DNA of 64,000 bases from assembly GCA_025084515.1 (NCBI GenBank), contig JAJAGP010000874.1, positions 124,001 through 188,000 of the forward strand, read 5' to 3'. Under the pieces are notes generated by a model. It had not been told where the DNA came from. It saw only the letters and a list, made by a program, of their open reading frames with translations, and did not search any database. How positions within the stretch are numbered: the stretch's first letter is position 1; the number at the start of each line of letters is the position of its first letter. A program made the position numbers and the translations under genes. This stretch comes from Ancistrus triradiatus (taxonomy: Eukaryota > Chordata > Actinopteri > Siluriformes > Loricariidae). This document shows positions 36,248 to 47,148 of the stretch, piece by piece.

Positions 36248-39215
36248 TTACTTCTGCATGTCACATTGCAGCAGAAGGACGATGGAAGGGTCGCTCTTGG
36301 CCGCTTCTTTGAACTCCTCCAGTGTGATTTCATCATTGTGGTCTTTATCCATCTTGCTGAAGATCTTGTCCACACGCTGCTGTGGTGTCAAGCCGTCCTC
36401 GTTCATGCGCATCATAATCACTGTGCCAACCATTTTATAGATTGCCTGGGAGTCATGGGAATGCAAATGTGGCAAGGAGATAGAGGTGAAATGTGTGAGG
36501 AGAGAGTAAAGATAAACAAAATAATTGTGCAATAGGCTTGGGCGATAATGGAAATTTAAACAAAAGTATCGTCTCCAGAATTATCCTGATAAATAATATT
36601 ATCATTAATAATGTCATATCAATAAATTATGTGAGGGTTACAAGGCATTTCATCTGTTCAGGTACATGACTAGTATACAACCACAATGTAAGCAATCTGC
36701 TGCATCTCAATGGGAGAGCAAACACAATTACAACAGCAAATCTTAATATAATGGTACCTCAGTTCTCATTGTTATTTCGTTCCAGAAGGCTCGTCGAGAA
36801 CTGAAAACGACAAGAACCTAGCAAATTTTTCCCATAAGGAATAATGTAAATTGAATAAATCCATTCCAGACCTCCAGAAAATCAACACTGTATAAGACAT
36901 TATATGCATTAATGGAGTTGTATTGTACAGGTGCTCCCCGATTTTCGATGGGGATATGTTCCGACAAACGCATCGTAAGTTAAATGCATCATGAACCGAT
37001 GAGTTTAATATAGTCTATACTGTATCATAGCGGAGCCTTCCATTAACTTGCATTAGCCTACAGTTGGCTTATTTTTCCTTTCCAGAAAGTTTTCCTTTTG
37101 GTTGGCTGTCATTACTAATCTCTTTAGGAACCATGGCGACTTATTTGCACTAAGAATACAGTACTGTAGATATAACAATAAAGAAAAACACCATAAACAC
37201 AACGGAGATAGTCAATGCCTACTGAATCCTGAATCGAGTTTTGGCCGAAACGAGTCACACAGCTCGACTCATACAAATTTAAGCAAGTGCACCAAGTACC
37301 AAGACAAATTTTTCTAGTCAAAATGCACCGAGAACCGAATTTGACAAGTTCCGAAGGTGCTCAAGAACCGAGGTACCCCTGCACTGCTAAACTGGCATGC
37401 TGACAGTCTTCTGTACAAACTCATCCACTTTTCACTCTCTACCATAGCGTAGGCACATGCACCGGAGTTTTGTTTTAATTTGCATCTAGCCCCAGCATTC
37501 TTTACCAGACTAAAACTCCACATCATAATATTATCAGAATATAAAGTAGAGTTTTAACATGTTAAATAGTTGGTCAAATTTAGTTTGTCTGGCATATACG
37601 TAAAGGCAGCATTTAAAAGATAAAGCCATAAAAGCCACCCCTATTAAAAAAGTCATGGGAAACCGGAATGTGCTAGAACATTCATTAAGAAGATAATTAT
37701 GCATGATATCGTAATCAATTTAAATTATCGTGTTTGATAATATTGTTTATCGGCCCAAGGCTATTGTGCAACAAACTTCATTATTAATCCTATAATATAA
37801 TTAGCAGTTAGAGCTTATGAACTATGTTGTGAATGTCAAAACACTTACCTCTATAATCTCGAGCATCTCCATGCGTGTTATCTTGCCATCTCCATCCAGG
37901 TCATACATATTGAAGGCCCAGTTTAGTTTCTGCTCAAAGCTTCCTCTGGAGGTGATTGACAGGGCACAGATGAACTCCCTGAAGTCAATGGTGCCATCGC
38001 CATTCTTGTCAAAAGTGCGGAAGGCGTGTTGGGCAAATTTGGAGGCATCCCCATAGGGGAAGAACTGGAACATACAAGGTAAAAAAAAAAATACAACTTT
38101 TATATTGTTAGTATAAAATCATCGGACGCTGCTAGACTGCTTGCTGGATGACCTTCCTGGCCTGGAAGGTGGTGTTGAAACAAAATTGAGGGACTGTGGT
38201 GGCTCAGTGGTTAAGGTACTGAGCCAGAAGCTCCAGGTTTCAAATCCCACATTTGCCAAGCTGCCACTGTTGAGTGCTTGAGCAAGACCCTTAACCCACA
38301 ATTGCTTGAACTAGAGCTGGGCAATATGGAAAACAAATCTTATCACGATATTTTTTTTAAATATCAGTCGAAAACGATATCGATATATATCACGATATAA
38401 ATAAAATCACTATTTCTGACAAGCTTAAAGATTCCTTTTAACTCCTGAATTAGATGTGAAGATGTTAATTTTGGTTTAAACATTGTTTATATTCTGTTAG
38501 AAGTTGATCACAACAGATGTACTGTAGAACATTATACGACTGTATTTCAAGTAAATAAGATAGGTATATATAGTAAACTTAAATCTTAATTCTGACCAGT
38601 CAAAAGCTTCAAGTGTTAAAAATGGGTGACTAAATTCTTTAAAAATATTATATCACATTACTTAGTAAAGTAATTTTTATTCAAAATGTGCAGCACTTCA
38701 TTCATTTAAACAAGACAAAAATCAATAATTTCTAAAGAAACATGTCGTGTTCTTGGAGCACTGATGATATCCTTGATATGCTCAGAAAAACATATCGTCT
38801 ATCACGATACCATAAATTATTGTCATATTGCCCACCCCTAGCTTGAACTGTATCAGTTATAAGTCGAATCTGCAAAATGCTGTAAATGTAAATGGAAACT
38901 CTACATCACGCATTAAAAAAGATCTCTCAAGCGCTTCACCAGTTTGGTATGATCTCCACAGTGGTCTCAAATGTATGGTTGTGATTCATTTTCAAAGCCA
39001 TGCTCTCACCTTCTCATGCAGAAAGCACATGTGTGGGTAATTGCTATTCTTACCTTGACATACAGCTGTTGGAACTCCTCCAGGTTAAGTATTCCAGAGG
39101 GACAGTCCTTCAGGAAGCCCTTATACCACTGCTTCAGTTCTGCCTCATTAAACTCTGTGTTTTTGGTCAGGTCATCAAGAACCTCAGGAGCAAGTTTGCT
39201 GTTATGTTTCCCCAT
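36248..39215 (-). CDS. hpcal4: Hippocalcin-like 4 (neuronal calcium sensor), three coding exons
   Basis: A small EF-hand sensor of the visinin/hippocalcin group. Known members bind calcium and move to membranes through an N-terminal myristoyl group, mainly in neurons. Coding exons in transcript order: 39215-39054 (54 codons), 38064-37849 (72 codons), 36445-36248 (65 codons plus TAA). The total is 191 residues, the family length. All junctions are GT-AG in phase 0. Gly2 in MGKHNSK fits N-myristoylation. EF1 is inactive (KDCPSG), as in all relatives. EF2 (DKNGDGTIDFRE, 73-84), EF3 (DLDGDGKITRME, 109-120) and EF4 (DKDHNDEITLEE, 159-170) have the ligand positions. The HPCAL4-specific features are LAPEVL, FICALS and the ending LLLQCDMQK; HPCAL1, NCALD and HPCA end differently. 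An acceptor AG just upstream of the start (after ATCCTT) implies at least one 5' non-coding exon, which I could not place. Introns carry two hAT elements, a SINE and a Tigger. Confidence 0.96.
36533..37763. mobile_element. hAT-type element with 8-bp target duplication in hpcal4 intron
   Basis: The ends are TAGGCTTGGGCGATAAT and the inverse ATCGGCCCAAGGCTA. Flanked by direct repeats TTGTGCAA at 36525-36532 and 37764-37771. The 8-bp duplication and the TAGG(C/G)-type ends indicate the hAT superfamily. No transposase. A Tigger element accounts for about half of the length. Confidence 0.85.
36751..37385. mobile_element. Tigger-type element T1 nested in the hAT element
   Basis: Begins ATGGTACCTCAGTTCTC and ends GAACCGAGGTACCCCTGCA. 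Internally it has GGTGCTCCCCGATTTTCGAT, CATAAGGAATAATGTAAATT and GAGTCACACAGCTCGACTCA, shared with 45064-45893. No coding content. Confidence 0.8.
38190..38900 (+). repeat. tRNA-derived SINE split by a hAT element, hpcal4 intron
   Basis: The head at 38192-38311 has GGTGGCTCAGTGGTTAAGG (box A) and TTTCAAATCCC (box B), then CAAGCTGCCACTGTTGAG. The tail resumes at 38841 with AACTGTATCAGTTATAAGTC and TGCTGTAAATGTAAATGG. The interruption is exactly the hAT element plus its target duplication. Confidence 0.85.
38312..38840. mobile_element. hAT-type MITE with 8-bp target duplication
   Basis: The ends are TAGAGCTGGGCAATATG and the inverse CATATTGCCCACCCCTA. The direct repeat GCTTGAAC flanks it at 38304-38311 and 38841-38848. 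529 bp, non-coding, with ATCACGATA and ATCGATAT type internal blocks. Confidence 0.9.
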
Positions 39216-39323
39216 GTTTAGTAATCCTACTAAGGATTAAAACAGAGACAAAAAGCTTTGTTTAAAAAAAAAACTAGTTTTTTACCTTAATCAATATGAG
39301 CACACAACCATGAAACAAACATT

Positions 39324-41366
39324 ATATGGACAAAGGTATTGGGACACAGCTCTTAATCATTGAATTCAGGTGTTTAATTCAGTCCCATTGCCACACGTGT
39401 ACAGTGGTGCTTGAAAGTTTGTGAGCCATTTAGAATTTTCTATATTTCTGCATAAATATGACCTAAAACATCATCAGATTTTCACACAAGTCCTAAAAAT
39501 AGATAGCCATGTTTCACAGATGGAATAAGGTTCTTATGCTGGAATGCAGTGTTTTCCATTCTCCAAACATAACGCTTTTCTGTTCAACCAAAAAGTTATA
39601 TTTTGGTCTCATCCGCCCACAAATCATTCTTGCAATAACCTTCTGGCTTGTCCACATGATCTTTAGCAAACTGCAGATGAGTAGCAATGTTCTTTTTGGA
39701 GAGCAGTAGCTTTCTCCTTGCAACCCTGCCATGCACACCCCTGTTGTTCAGTGTTCTTCTGATGGTGGACTCATGAACATTAACATTAGCCAATATGAGA
39801 GAGGCCTTCAGTTGCTTAGAAGTTAGCCTGGGAGCCTTTGTGACCTCGTCAACTATTTACACGCCTTGCTCTTGAAGTGATCTTTGTTGGTTGACCACTC
39901 CTGGGGAGGGTAACAATGGTTTTGAATTTCCTCCATTTGTACACAATCTGTCTGACTGTGGATTGGGGGAGTCCAAACTCTTTAGAGATGGTTTTGTAAC
40001 ATTTTCCAGTCAGATGAGCATCAACAACTCTTCTTCTGAGGTCCTCAGAAATCTCCTTTGTTCGTCCCATGATACACTTCCACAAACATGTGTTGTGAAG
40101 AGCAGACTTTGATAGATCCCTGTTCTTTAAATAAAACAGGGTGCCCACTCACACCTGATTGTCAACAGCTCACTAATTTCACCTTCAAATTAACTGCTAA
40201 TCCTAGAGGTTCACATACTTTTGCCACTCACTAATATGTAATATTGGATCATTTACCTCAATAAATAAATGACCAAGTACAATATTTTTACCCCATTTGT
40301 TTAACTGGGTTCTCTTTATCTACTTTTAGGACTTGTGTGAAAATCTGACGATGTTTTAGGCCATATTTATACAGAAATATAGAAAATTCTAAAGGGTTCA
40401 CAAACTTTCAAGCACCACTGTATAAAATCAAGCATCTAACCATGCTGTCTGCCTTTACAAACATTTGTAAAAGAATGGGCCATTCCAAAGAGCTTGAGCA
40501 TAGTACTGTAATAGGCTGCCACTGCAACAAGTCAGTTTGTGAATCGAGTATGTGAGTAGTATTATTGAAAAATGGAAGCATCTAGGAACCACAGCAACTC
40601 AGCCACAAAGTGGCACAACATGTACAGCTACAGAGCGACATCACCGAGTGCTGAGGCATACAGTGTATAAAAGTTACCAATGCTCTGCTAACTCCATAAC
40701 TGCAGTGTACCAAATCTCCACTGGCATTAATATCAGCACAAAAACTGTGAACCAGGCACTTCAAGGCATGGGTTTCCATGGAGCTGCATGCAAGCCTTAC
40801 ATCACCAAGCGTCAGATGTAGTAAAGCATGTCTTAGTGCTTCACTTAGTGAAGTAAAGACGGTGTAAAGCATGCCAGGACTGGACTCTGAAGCAGTGGTA
40901 ACATGTTCATCAGGCAGTCTGATGGATGAGTGTGGGTTTGGTGAATACCAGGAGAACGCTGCCTGTCTGATTGCATTGTGCTGAGTGTAAAAATAATACT
41001 ATGGGTGTTATTTTTCCGAGGTTGACCTAGGCTCCTTAATTCCAGTGAAGGGAAATCATAAAGCTTCAGCATACTAAGACATTCTGGACAACTGTACGCT
41101 TCCAACTTTGTGGGAACAGTTTGGAGAGGGCCATTTTCTGTTCTGGCATGACTGTGCCCCAGTGCACAAAAGCAAAGTGAGTTCGGTGTGGAAGAAGAAC
41201 TTGACTGGCCTGCAGAGAGCCCTGAAGTCAACTCCATCAAACACCTTTGGGATGAAACAGAATGGATATTGTCAGCAAGGCCCTCTCGTCCACAGTCAGT
41301 GCCTGTCCTCATAAATGCTCTTCTGGATGAACGGAAAAGAATTCCTACAGACATTAACTTAACACG
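39324..41366 (+). mobile_element. Tc1-like transposon D, interrupted by family A
   Basis: The left end is TATATGGACAAAGGTATTGG. The body resumes after the nested element at 40423 and carries plus-strand transposase remnants. These include SIIEKWKHLGTTATQPQSGT near 40555, NISTKTVNQALQGMGFHGAA near 40725, and FLFWHDCAPVHKSK near 41130. A DWPAESPEVNSIKHLWDE segment near 41200 matches DWPAQSPDLNPIEHLWDE. Frameshifts and stops break it. The right end is missing, and repeat M follows. Confidence 0.85.
39402..40420 (-). mobile_element. Family A Tc1-like transposon, copy 5, nested in D
   Basis: Both ends are present (CAGTGGTGCTTGAAAG and TTTCAAGCACCACTG), flanked by TA at 39400-39401 and 40421-40422. 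The minus strand encodes MGRTKEISEDLRRRVVDAHL, GLPQSTVRQIVYKWRKFKTI, then NVHESTIRRTLNNRGVHGRV and VDKPEGYCKNDLWADETKI. It is internally deleted: the catalytic domain after DETKI jumps to the terminal repeat. Confidence 0.9.
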
Positions 41367-41369
41367 CAT

Positions 41370-41537
41370 GACTTTGGAATGTGGGAGGAAACCAGAGAAC
41401 CCGGAGAAAACCCACACAAACATGGGAAGAACATGCAAACTCAACACAGGCAGCTAGGCCGAGGTTCAGGATCGAACCCGGAATCTCAGAGCCGTGAGGC
41501 AACAGTGCTAACCACTGCACCACCGAGCCGCCCTATA
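41370..41537 (+). repeat. Dispersed repeat M, copy 4 (best preserved)
   Basis: TGTGGGAGGAAACCAGAGAA, then GGGAAGAACATGCAAACTC and GTGCTAACCACTGCACCACC. This is the classic fish interspersed block, found at the end of many elements. Its class is not assignable from this copy. Confidence 0.65.
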
Positions 41538-41699
41538 TACTTACATATGAATATTTCTTTGTTTTTCTGTTACTCATTAAGCAAAATACCTGATGTTGCT
41601 GACTCTATAGTTATGCATTCAGTTCTATTCTTTCTTGGAGCTTCTCAGTCATAAGCTTTCTTATACATTTAATTGTTCTTGATGCTGCCTGTATCAATT

Positions 41700-41960
41700 C
41701 AAGAATAAAAAATATATATATTCTTACCTTTTTAAGGCAAGTTTAGAAAATAAAATGGAATGAAACCATTTTTTTAAATGAAACCATGTCTGATTTTAAC
41801 TGTTGACTGCTTATTATTATTTTATTGCTAAAACGAATTACTGTATTTTAAATGCAGAAAGGTAAAATCATTGGTTTTTACCATCAGTATTGGCCACAAT
41901 AATATGCTAAAAATCAGTTATCGTATCGGCCCAAGAAATTTAATATCGGTGCATCCCTAA
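41700..41960. mobile_element. hAT-type element end (fragment)
   Basis: It ends TCGTATCGGCCCAAGAAATT then ATATCGGTGCATCCCTA. This is the inverse of the TAGGGATGCACCGAT end seen in degenerate form at 61860. The left portion is not defined. Confidence 0.55.
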
Positions 41961-42217
41961 TGTATAGTAGTAATAATGTGTTAGTACTGTAATCGTACAG
42001 TACTATTATTTTCTACAGAGTCTATAGAAAAGCAAGGAGTAACTGAAGTTGAAGTGGAAACACAAAAAGTTGAAGGGGAAAATCAAAAAGATGTGTAAAT
42101 AAAGTGGGAATATATCTAATCCATGATGGCTTTGCAAATGCGAAGTCTGAAACTCCGGATGCCCCGTCTCTAGAAAGCATTTTACAATTGTGTTTATGCA
42201 GACCTTTCCACCTTTTA

Positions 42218-43794
42218 CAGTCGTATGAAAAAGTTTGGGCACCCCTGATAATATTCATGATTTTTCTTTATAAATCATTGGTTGTCCAGCTCAGCAATTT
42301 CAGGTAAATATATCATATAGCAGATGAACACCGTGATATTTGAGAAGTGAAATTAAGTTTATAGGTTTACAGAAGTGTGCAGTAAGTTAAATTATTCAAA
42401 ACAAAATAGGCAGGTGCAATAAAATTGTGGGGCAACCCTTGTCATTTTGGAATACCTTTAGCACTAATTATTGGAACACAAAATTGTTTTGTAAGCTCAT
42501 GACCCTTGATTTACATACACAAGTGAATCCAACTATGAGAAAAGGGTTAAGGTGGTCATTTGGAAGTTTTTCTCCTATTTGCATCTTCTCGGAAGAGTGG
42601 AAACATGGGAGCTCAAAAACACTCTCAAATGGCCTGAAAAACAAAGGCTGTTTAACATCATGTTCAGGGAAAGGGGAAAAGCTCTCGCAGAGATTTAGCG
42701 TCAGTTTCCACTGTGGGAACATGTGAGGGCAAGGAAGACACAGGCACGTTCTAGTTAAGGAAAATCCGAAGTGGCAGACCAAGGAAAAATCTCAGATAGG
42801 CCCCCCCAGAGCGAAGGATGGTGAGAACAGTCATAGTCAAGACACACAGACCACCTCCAAGAAATACAACCTAATATGCTGCAGATGGTTTCTGTCAGTT
42901 TCACGTTCAACTATTACAGCCAATGGCACAAGGAGAGGCTGTATGGGAGGAGTGTAATGCAGAAGAAGCCTTTTCTGCAGACACGCCACAAAAAAAGGAG
43001 TACACTTGAGGGTTCCAGCTTCATTTTGGATAAAGTGCTGTGTGTGATGAAACTAATAAATTGAGTTCTTTGGGAACATAACAAGGAGCGGAAAAAGAAC
43101 ACAGCCATCCCAAAACAAACATCTTGCTACCCACAGTAAATTTGGTGGCAGTTCCATCATGCTGTTGGGACTGTGTGGCCAGTGCAGGGGTAGGTACTAG
43201 GAATCTTGTTAAAGTTGAGGGGTCGAATGGATTCATAAATATATCCAGATTCTTGAGAACAAGTCAAGACTCAGGGGACAAAAGTGTGCACCGAGGCCAA
43301 CGACCCAACCCTGCTCAAAATCTACTAAGGCATTCATGCAGAGGAACCAGTACCAAAATTCTGGAGGGCCATTCAGTCCCCAGACACTGAATATTACTGA
43401 AAGAAAATGTGGGCGGTTCCATGCTCGGAAGGAAACCATCAAACCTGACTGAGTGGAGATGTTTCAAAGAAGAAGGTCCAAGCACTTCAACCAGAATCCA
43501 GATAGAAGCTGTAGGAAGCGTGTAGCGGCTGTTATTTCTACAAGGAGGATCTACTAAATATGATGTAGTGTTTATGTTGGGGTGCCCAAATGTATCAAAC
43601 ACTGCCCTAATTTTTTTTGAATAATTTACTGCACACTTTCTGTAAATCCTAAAACTTCATTTCACTTCTCAAATATCACTGTGTTCATCTGCTATATGAT
43701 ATATTTAATTCAAGTTGCTGATCTGAACAACCAATGATTTATAAACTAAAATCATGAAAATTATCAGGGGTGCCCAAACTTTTTCATACGACTG
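42218..43794 (+). mobile_element. Tc1-like transposon F, full length but decayed
   Basis: Inverted ends CAGTCGTATGAAAAAGTTTG and CAAACTTTTTCATACGACTG, flanked by TA. The inverted arms are over 200 bp (AACCAATGATTTATAAA against TTTATAAATCATTGGTT). The plus strand between about 42500 and 43560 is a transposase ruin; a VAVPSCCWDCVASAGVG-like stretch near 43145 corresponds to GGGSIMLWGC. Stops throughout. Confidence 0.85.
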
Positions 43795-44885
43795 TATATA
43801 CATAGAACACTTCAGATGATTTTTTCTGTCCTTCTTTTGACGCAGAAACTACGTGAAATATGGAATCTGCGTCTTTCCGACTTGATATTACAGTAAATGT
43901 CTGGCTGCATAAAAGCCAGAGATATATTTGGCAACAGCACATTCCTCTGAGCTTTAAAAATGGGTATTTGGGTACTGTGAAAAATGGGGTGCTGCTATAA
44001 TGAGTCATTACCCGGACCATCATCTCATTAAAGTTCATTAAATATTTAGCAGGTCTAAATACTTCACGAGGAGCTATAATTGCTGAATGCACAAGTGATT
44101 ATGAACCAGAGCCGCTGGAGCTCAGTCACCCACAGTACATCCCTCTCCTCGTGACAGGAGGCCATTTAGGGATGATCATGATGACTAATCAGAGGTAAGA
44201 ATTCATCTCCCTATCCCTCCTCTCAACCTTAATATGCTCACTCCTGCTCACCTTAAATTTTTTTTTTTTTTTCTGGATTTCAGGCCATTTCAATTTCATC
44301 TACAAATCACTCTCTTAGCTGACTTCTGTCGGGAAACAAATGAAAATTTAAGCAGTTAATGACATTTGGTACTAATGATATGGGCTGCTTGATATGATTT
44401 AAATAATGAAATAATTCACTTTTAATAAGGTTAAAGAAGTTTTGCCAGTAGTTATAGCCAGTGTTCACTTCTTTAGCTGTGAATTGCTCTTTTCACACTC
44501 GAACCCCAGGACAATATCATTGTATCTTTACTGTTGATGTTCTGGGGGTGAGTCATTTGCATCATGCAGTTTTTAAAATGGTAAATTTACCAGAATGCTC
44601 ACATTCCCACCATTTCCACAAACTCCCATTATAGGCAATGTGACACAGTGGCTTGGTAGATTTCATATTACAAACATCAGTTTCTTTACCTTTTGCATTT
44701 TCTCTCTACTTTGTGAAGCATTCTTTGAATGGGTGACTGGCTAATTATGGGACTATAGCACTCATTTATCAATGTTTCTTTTTCCTTTGCAGAAAGCCAC
44801 AACAGCTTCATTTCAGTCGTTTATATGAAATCAGGAACCAAAAATCAGCCACATAATTATTCTCGCCATTTAAAATACATTGCAG
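43795..44885. other. Intergenic, no recognised feature
   Basis: No supported ORF. A poly-T run lies near 44260. No repeat match found within the window. Confidence 0.45.
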
Positions 44886-45050
44886 CAGATAAGTTACCAG
44901 ACTACTGACCAGAAGATCCAGAGTTCAAGTCCCAGCACTGCCAGCAAGGCCCTTAACCCACAATTGATTGCACTATAACAAGATTGTATCAGATAAGTCA
45001 CTCTGGATGCGAGTGTCTGCCAACTGACTAAATGTAAATGTAAAATAATG
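44886..45050 (+). repeat. tRNA-derived SINE, degenerate
   Basis: GATAAGTTACCAGACTACTG, box-B-like GAGTTCAAGTCCC, CAAGGCCCTTAACCCACAAT, then TCACTCTGGATGCGAGTGTC and AAATGTAAATGTAAA. It is the same family as 7004-7194, with part of the head lost. Confidence 0.75.
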
Positions 45051-45063
45051 GGTAAATCAGTTA

Positions 45064-45893
45064 CAGTGGTACCTCGGTTCTCAACGTTAATTTGTTCCAG
45101 AAAGCTCTTTGAGTACCAAAAACAATGAGCACTGAGCAAATTTTCCATAAGGAATAATGTAAATTGAATTAATCAGTTTCAGACCCCCAGAAAATCCAAT
45201 CCATTATATGCATTAATGGAGTTGTATTGCACAGGTGCTCCCTGATTTACGATGGGGATATGTTCCTAGAAATCCATCATAACTTAAATGTATCATGAAC
45301 TGATCATAATCAAGCATAATTAATAAGCCTATTACACATTAACACTTACATTAACGTACAGGTGGCCAAAATCATTAACAAAAAGCTTATTTTAAAATAA
45401 ATTGTTAAAATTTTTCATGTAATTCAGTGAGTAATGAATTGAAAGTGAAAAGTAAAAGCAAAACACTTACTCTATTGGTGAACTCCGGGCACTAGCATAG
45501 AGACTAAGCTAACTGCAGCCCATGTTCTGAGGATTCAGTTCTTGTTTACCTTTCGGTTGGCTCTTATAAGGACCCATGGAGACTTATTTGCACTAAGAAT
45601 ACAGTACTGTAGATGTGAAGATAAAGAAAAACACGATAAACATCGCAGAGGTCTTCACTGAGCAAGGGCAACTGTGAATCTGATTCACTGAATCACTGTA
45701 TACTGAATTGTGAATCATGAATTGTGAATCGATTTTCAGCTGAAACGAGTCGTGTGGCTCAACTCATGCCAGTTTAAGCAAGTGCGCCAAGTACCGAGCA
45801 AACGATGAGAACCGAGACAAATTTTTCTAGTCAAAATGCATCGAGAACTGATCTTGACGATTTCCGAGGTGGTCGAGAACCGAGGTACCACTG
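45064..45893. mobile_element. Tigger-type element T2
   Basis: The left end is CAGTGGTACCTCGGTTCTCA after TA and the right end is GAACCGAGGTACCACTG. Internally it has CAGGTGCTCCCTGATTTACG, CGATGGGGATATGTTCC and TTTTTCTAGTCAAAATGCA. About 830 bp. It contains ATTACTCAC-type blocks in inverse orientation to 14332-15497. No transposase. Confidence 0.8.
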
Positions 45894-45979
45894 CATCTCG
45901 GCTACAACATGTCGATACATGCAGCATGAGTATCAGGACTGTATGAGGGTAGGGCAACAATCAAATTCGTACTACTGAC

Positions 45980-46312
45980 AATAAGACTGGCATTTACACA
46001 TGCCATTTACAGCTAGTTACAAATAAGTAGCGGAAAAGTCTCTAACCATCAACCGAGTTAGAACAGTATCTAGTCCTAACGTGAAGTAACAAGCAATTGG
46101 TTACACAACCAGCAAGATAGTTTTACACACACACAAACAAATGACAGACGTCTGCTCTTAAACTCTGACTCCTCTAACTCCAAATCTTGTGGATCCACAG
46201 CATTGATTGGCTGTTGAGGTGAAGTTAAGAGACAGATTTTTATTTCCTATTATAGTTTTTAAGACCTCGACCGTTAAACACAAAGAATGTTGAATGGATG
46301 GACATAAAAACT
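45980..46312. mobile_element. Family C element, copy 4 (partial)
   Basis: CACATGCCATTTACAGCTAG and ACAGATTTTTATTTCCTATT, then TTTTTAAGACCTCGACCGTT match the inner and right part of family C copies at 33.8 and 50.6 kb. The ends are eroded. Confidence 0.5.
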
Positions 46313-47148
46313 TTAGATTTTCTTTAAAGAAAATATTCAGAAATTACAGATTGTGAGTCTTCTTTTTCAGAGCTTATTTTGTATAAATAAATGTTTTTTT
46401 TAGCTGAGTGTTGGTGTTTTGAACCTTAAGCCAGGGTTGAAACACCACATGTTCTGTGTTCTGTTCTTTGTTTGGTTTAATGTCAACTGTTCTGTAGTAT
46501 GCTTAATCAGAAGACATTCCTTAATTTAATTTCCTACTTGCCAGTACAGGCACTGAGAAGAACTCTGTCTGTAGTGTGGCTCTAATAAGTACCTGCTGGG
46601 GTCTTGTCTAGTACATTACATTCTGCCACTTACAGAGTGCTGCTGTAAGTGTTGCTATTAGTAGACAGTAATCAGGCCTCTCCTAGCACTTGTCGTCTGC
46701 TAGAGAGCAGGAAACTTGACAAGGAGTGGGGCAAAGCGACAAGGATCTCTTGGGTTTTGCTAAAAGCTACTTTTCTGATCATGTATGCATCGCTTGAGAA
46801 GTACTGTGATGCCTCCAGAAATACTACATGTTCTTTAAAACCAGTTTTTAATGACGTTTACATCTGCCTCTGCCTCTCCACTATCTTGAACTTAGTGCAA
46901 GCGTGACAGCGACTGGTTCTTAAGTACAGATTGCTTCAAAATTCTACAAGAAAAATGATAAATACAAAAGTCAAATACAGTGTATGAAAATAACTAGTCT
47001 GTTAAAAGTTTGTGCCACTGGACAATATAAGTACAACAATATAAATAAAAATATTTTTAGTATTGCAAACTGTATTGTGGTTCTGAATGTCAGATCAATG
47101 TCTGACCATATTTTCCACAACAGACTGTGGCTGTTCTTCCCTTGACAC
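46313..47148. other. Intergenic, no gene recognised
   Basis: AT-rich sequence without supported ORFs. It leads into the minisatellite. Confidence 0.4.

Noticed and set aside
40845..41447. 200-codon minus-strand ORF
   Set aside because: It is the antisense strand of the decayed family D transposase and repeat M, not a separate gene.
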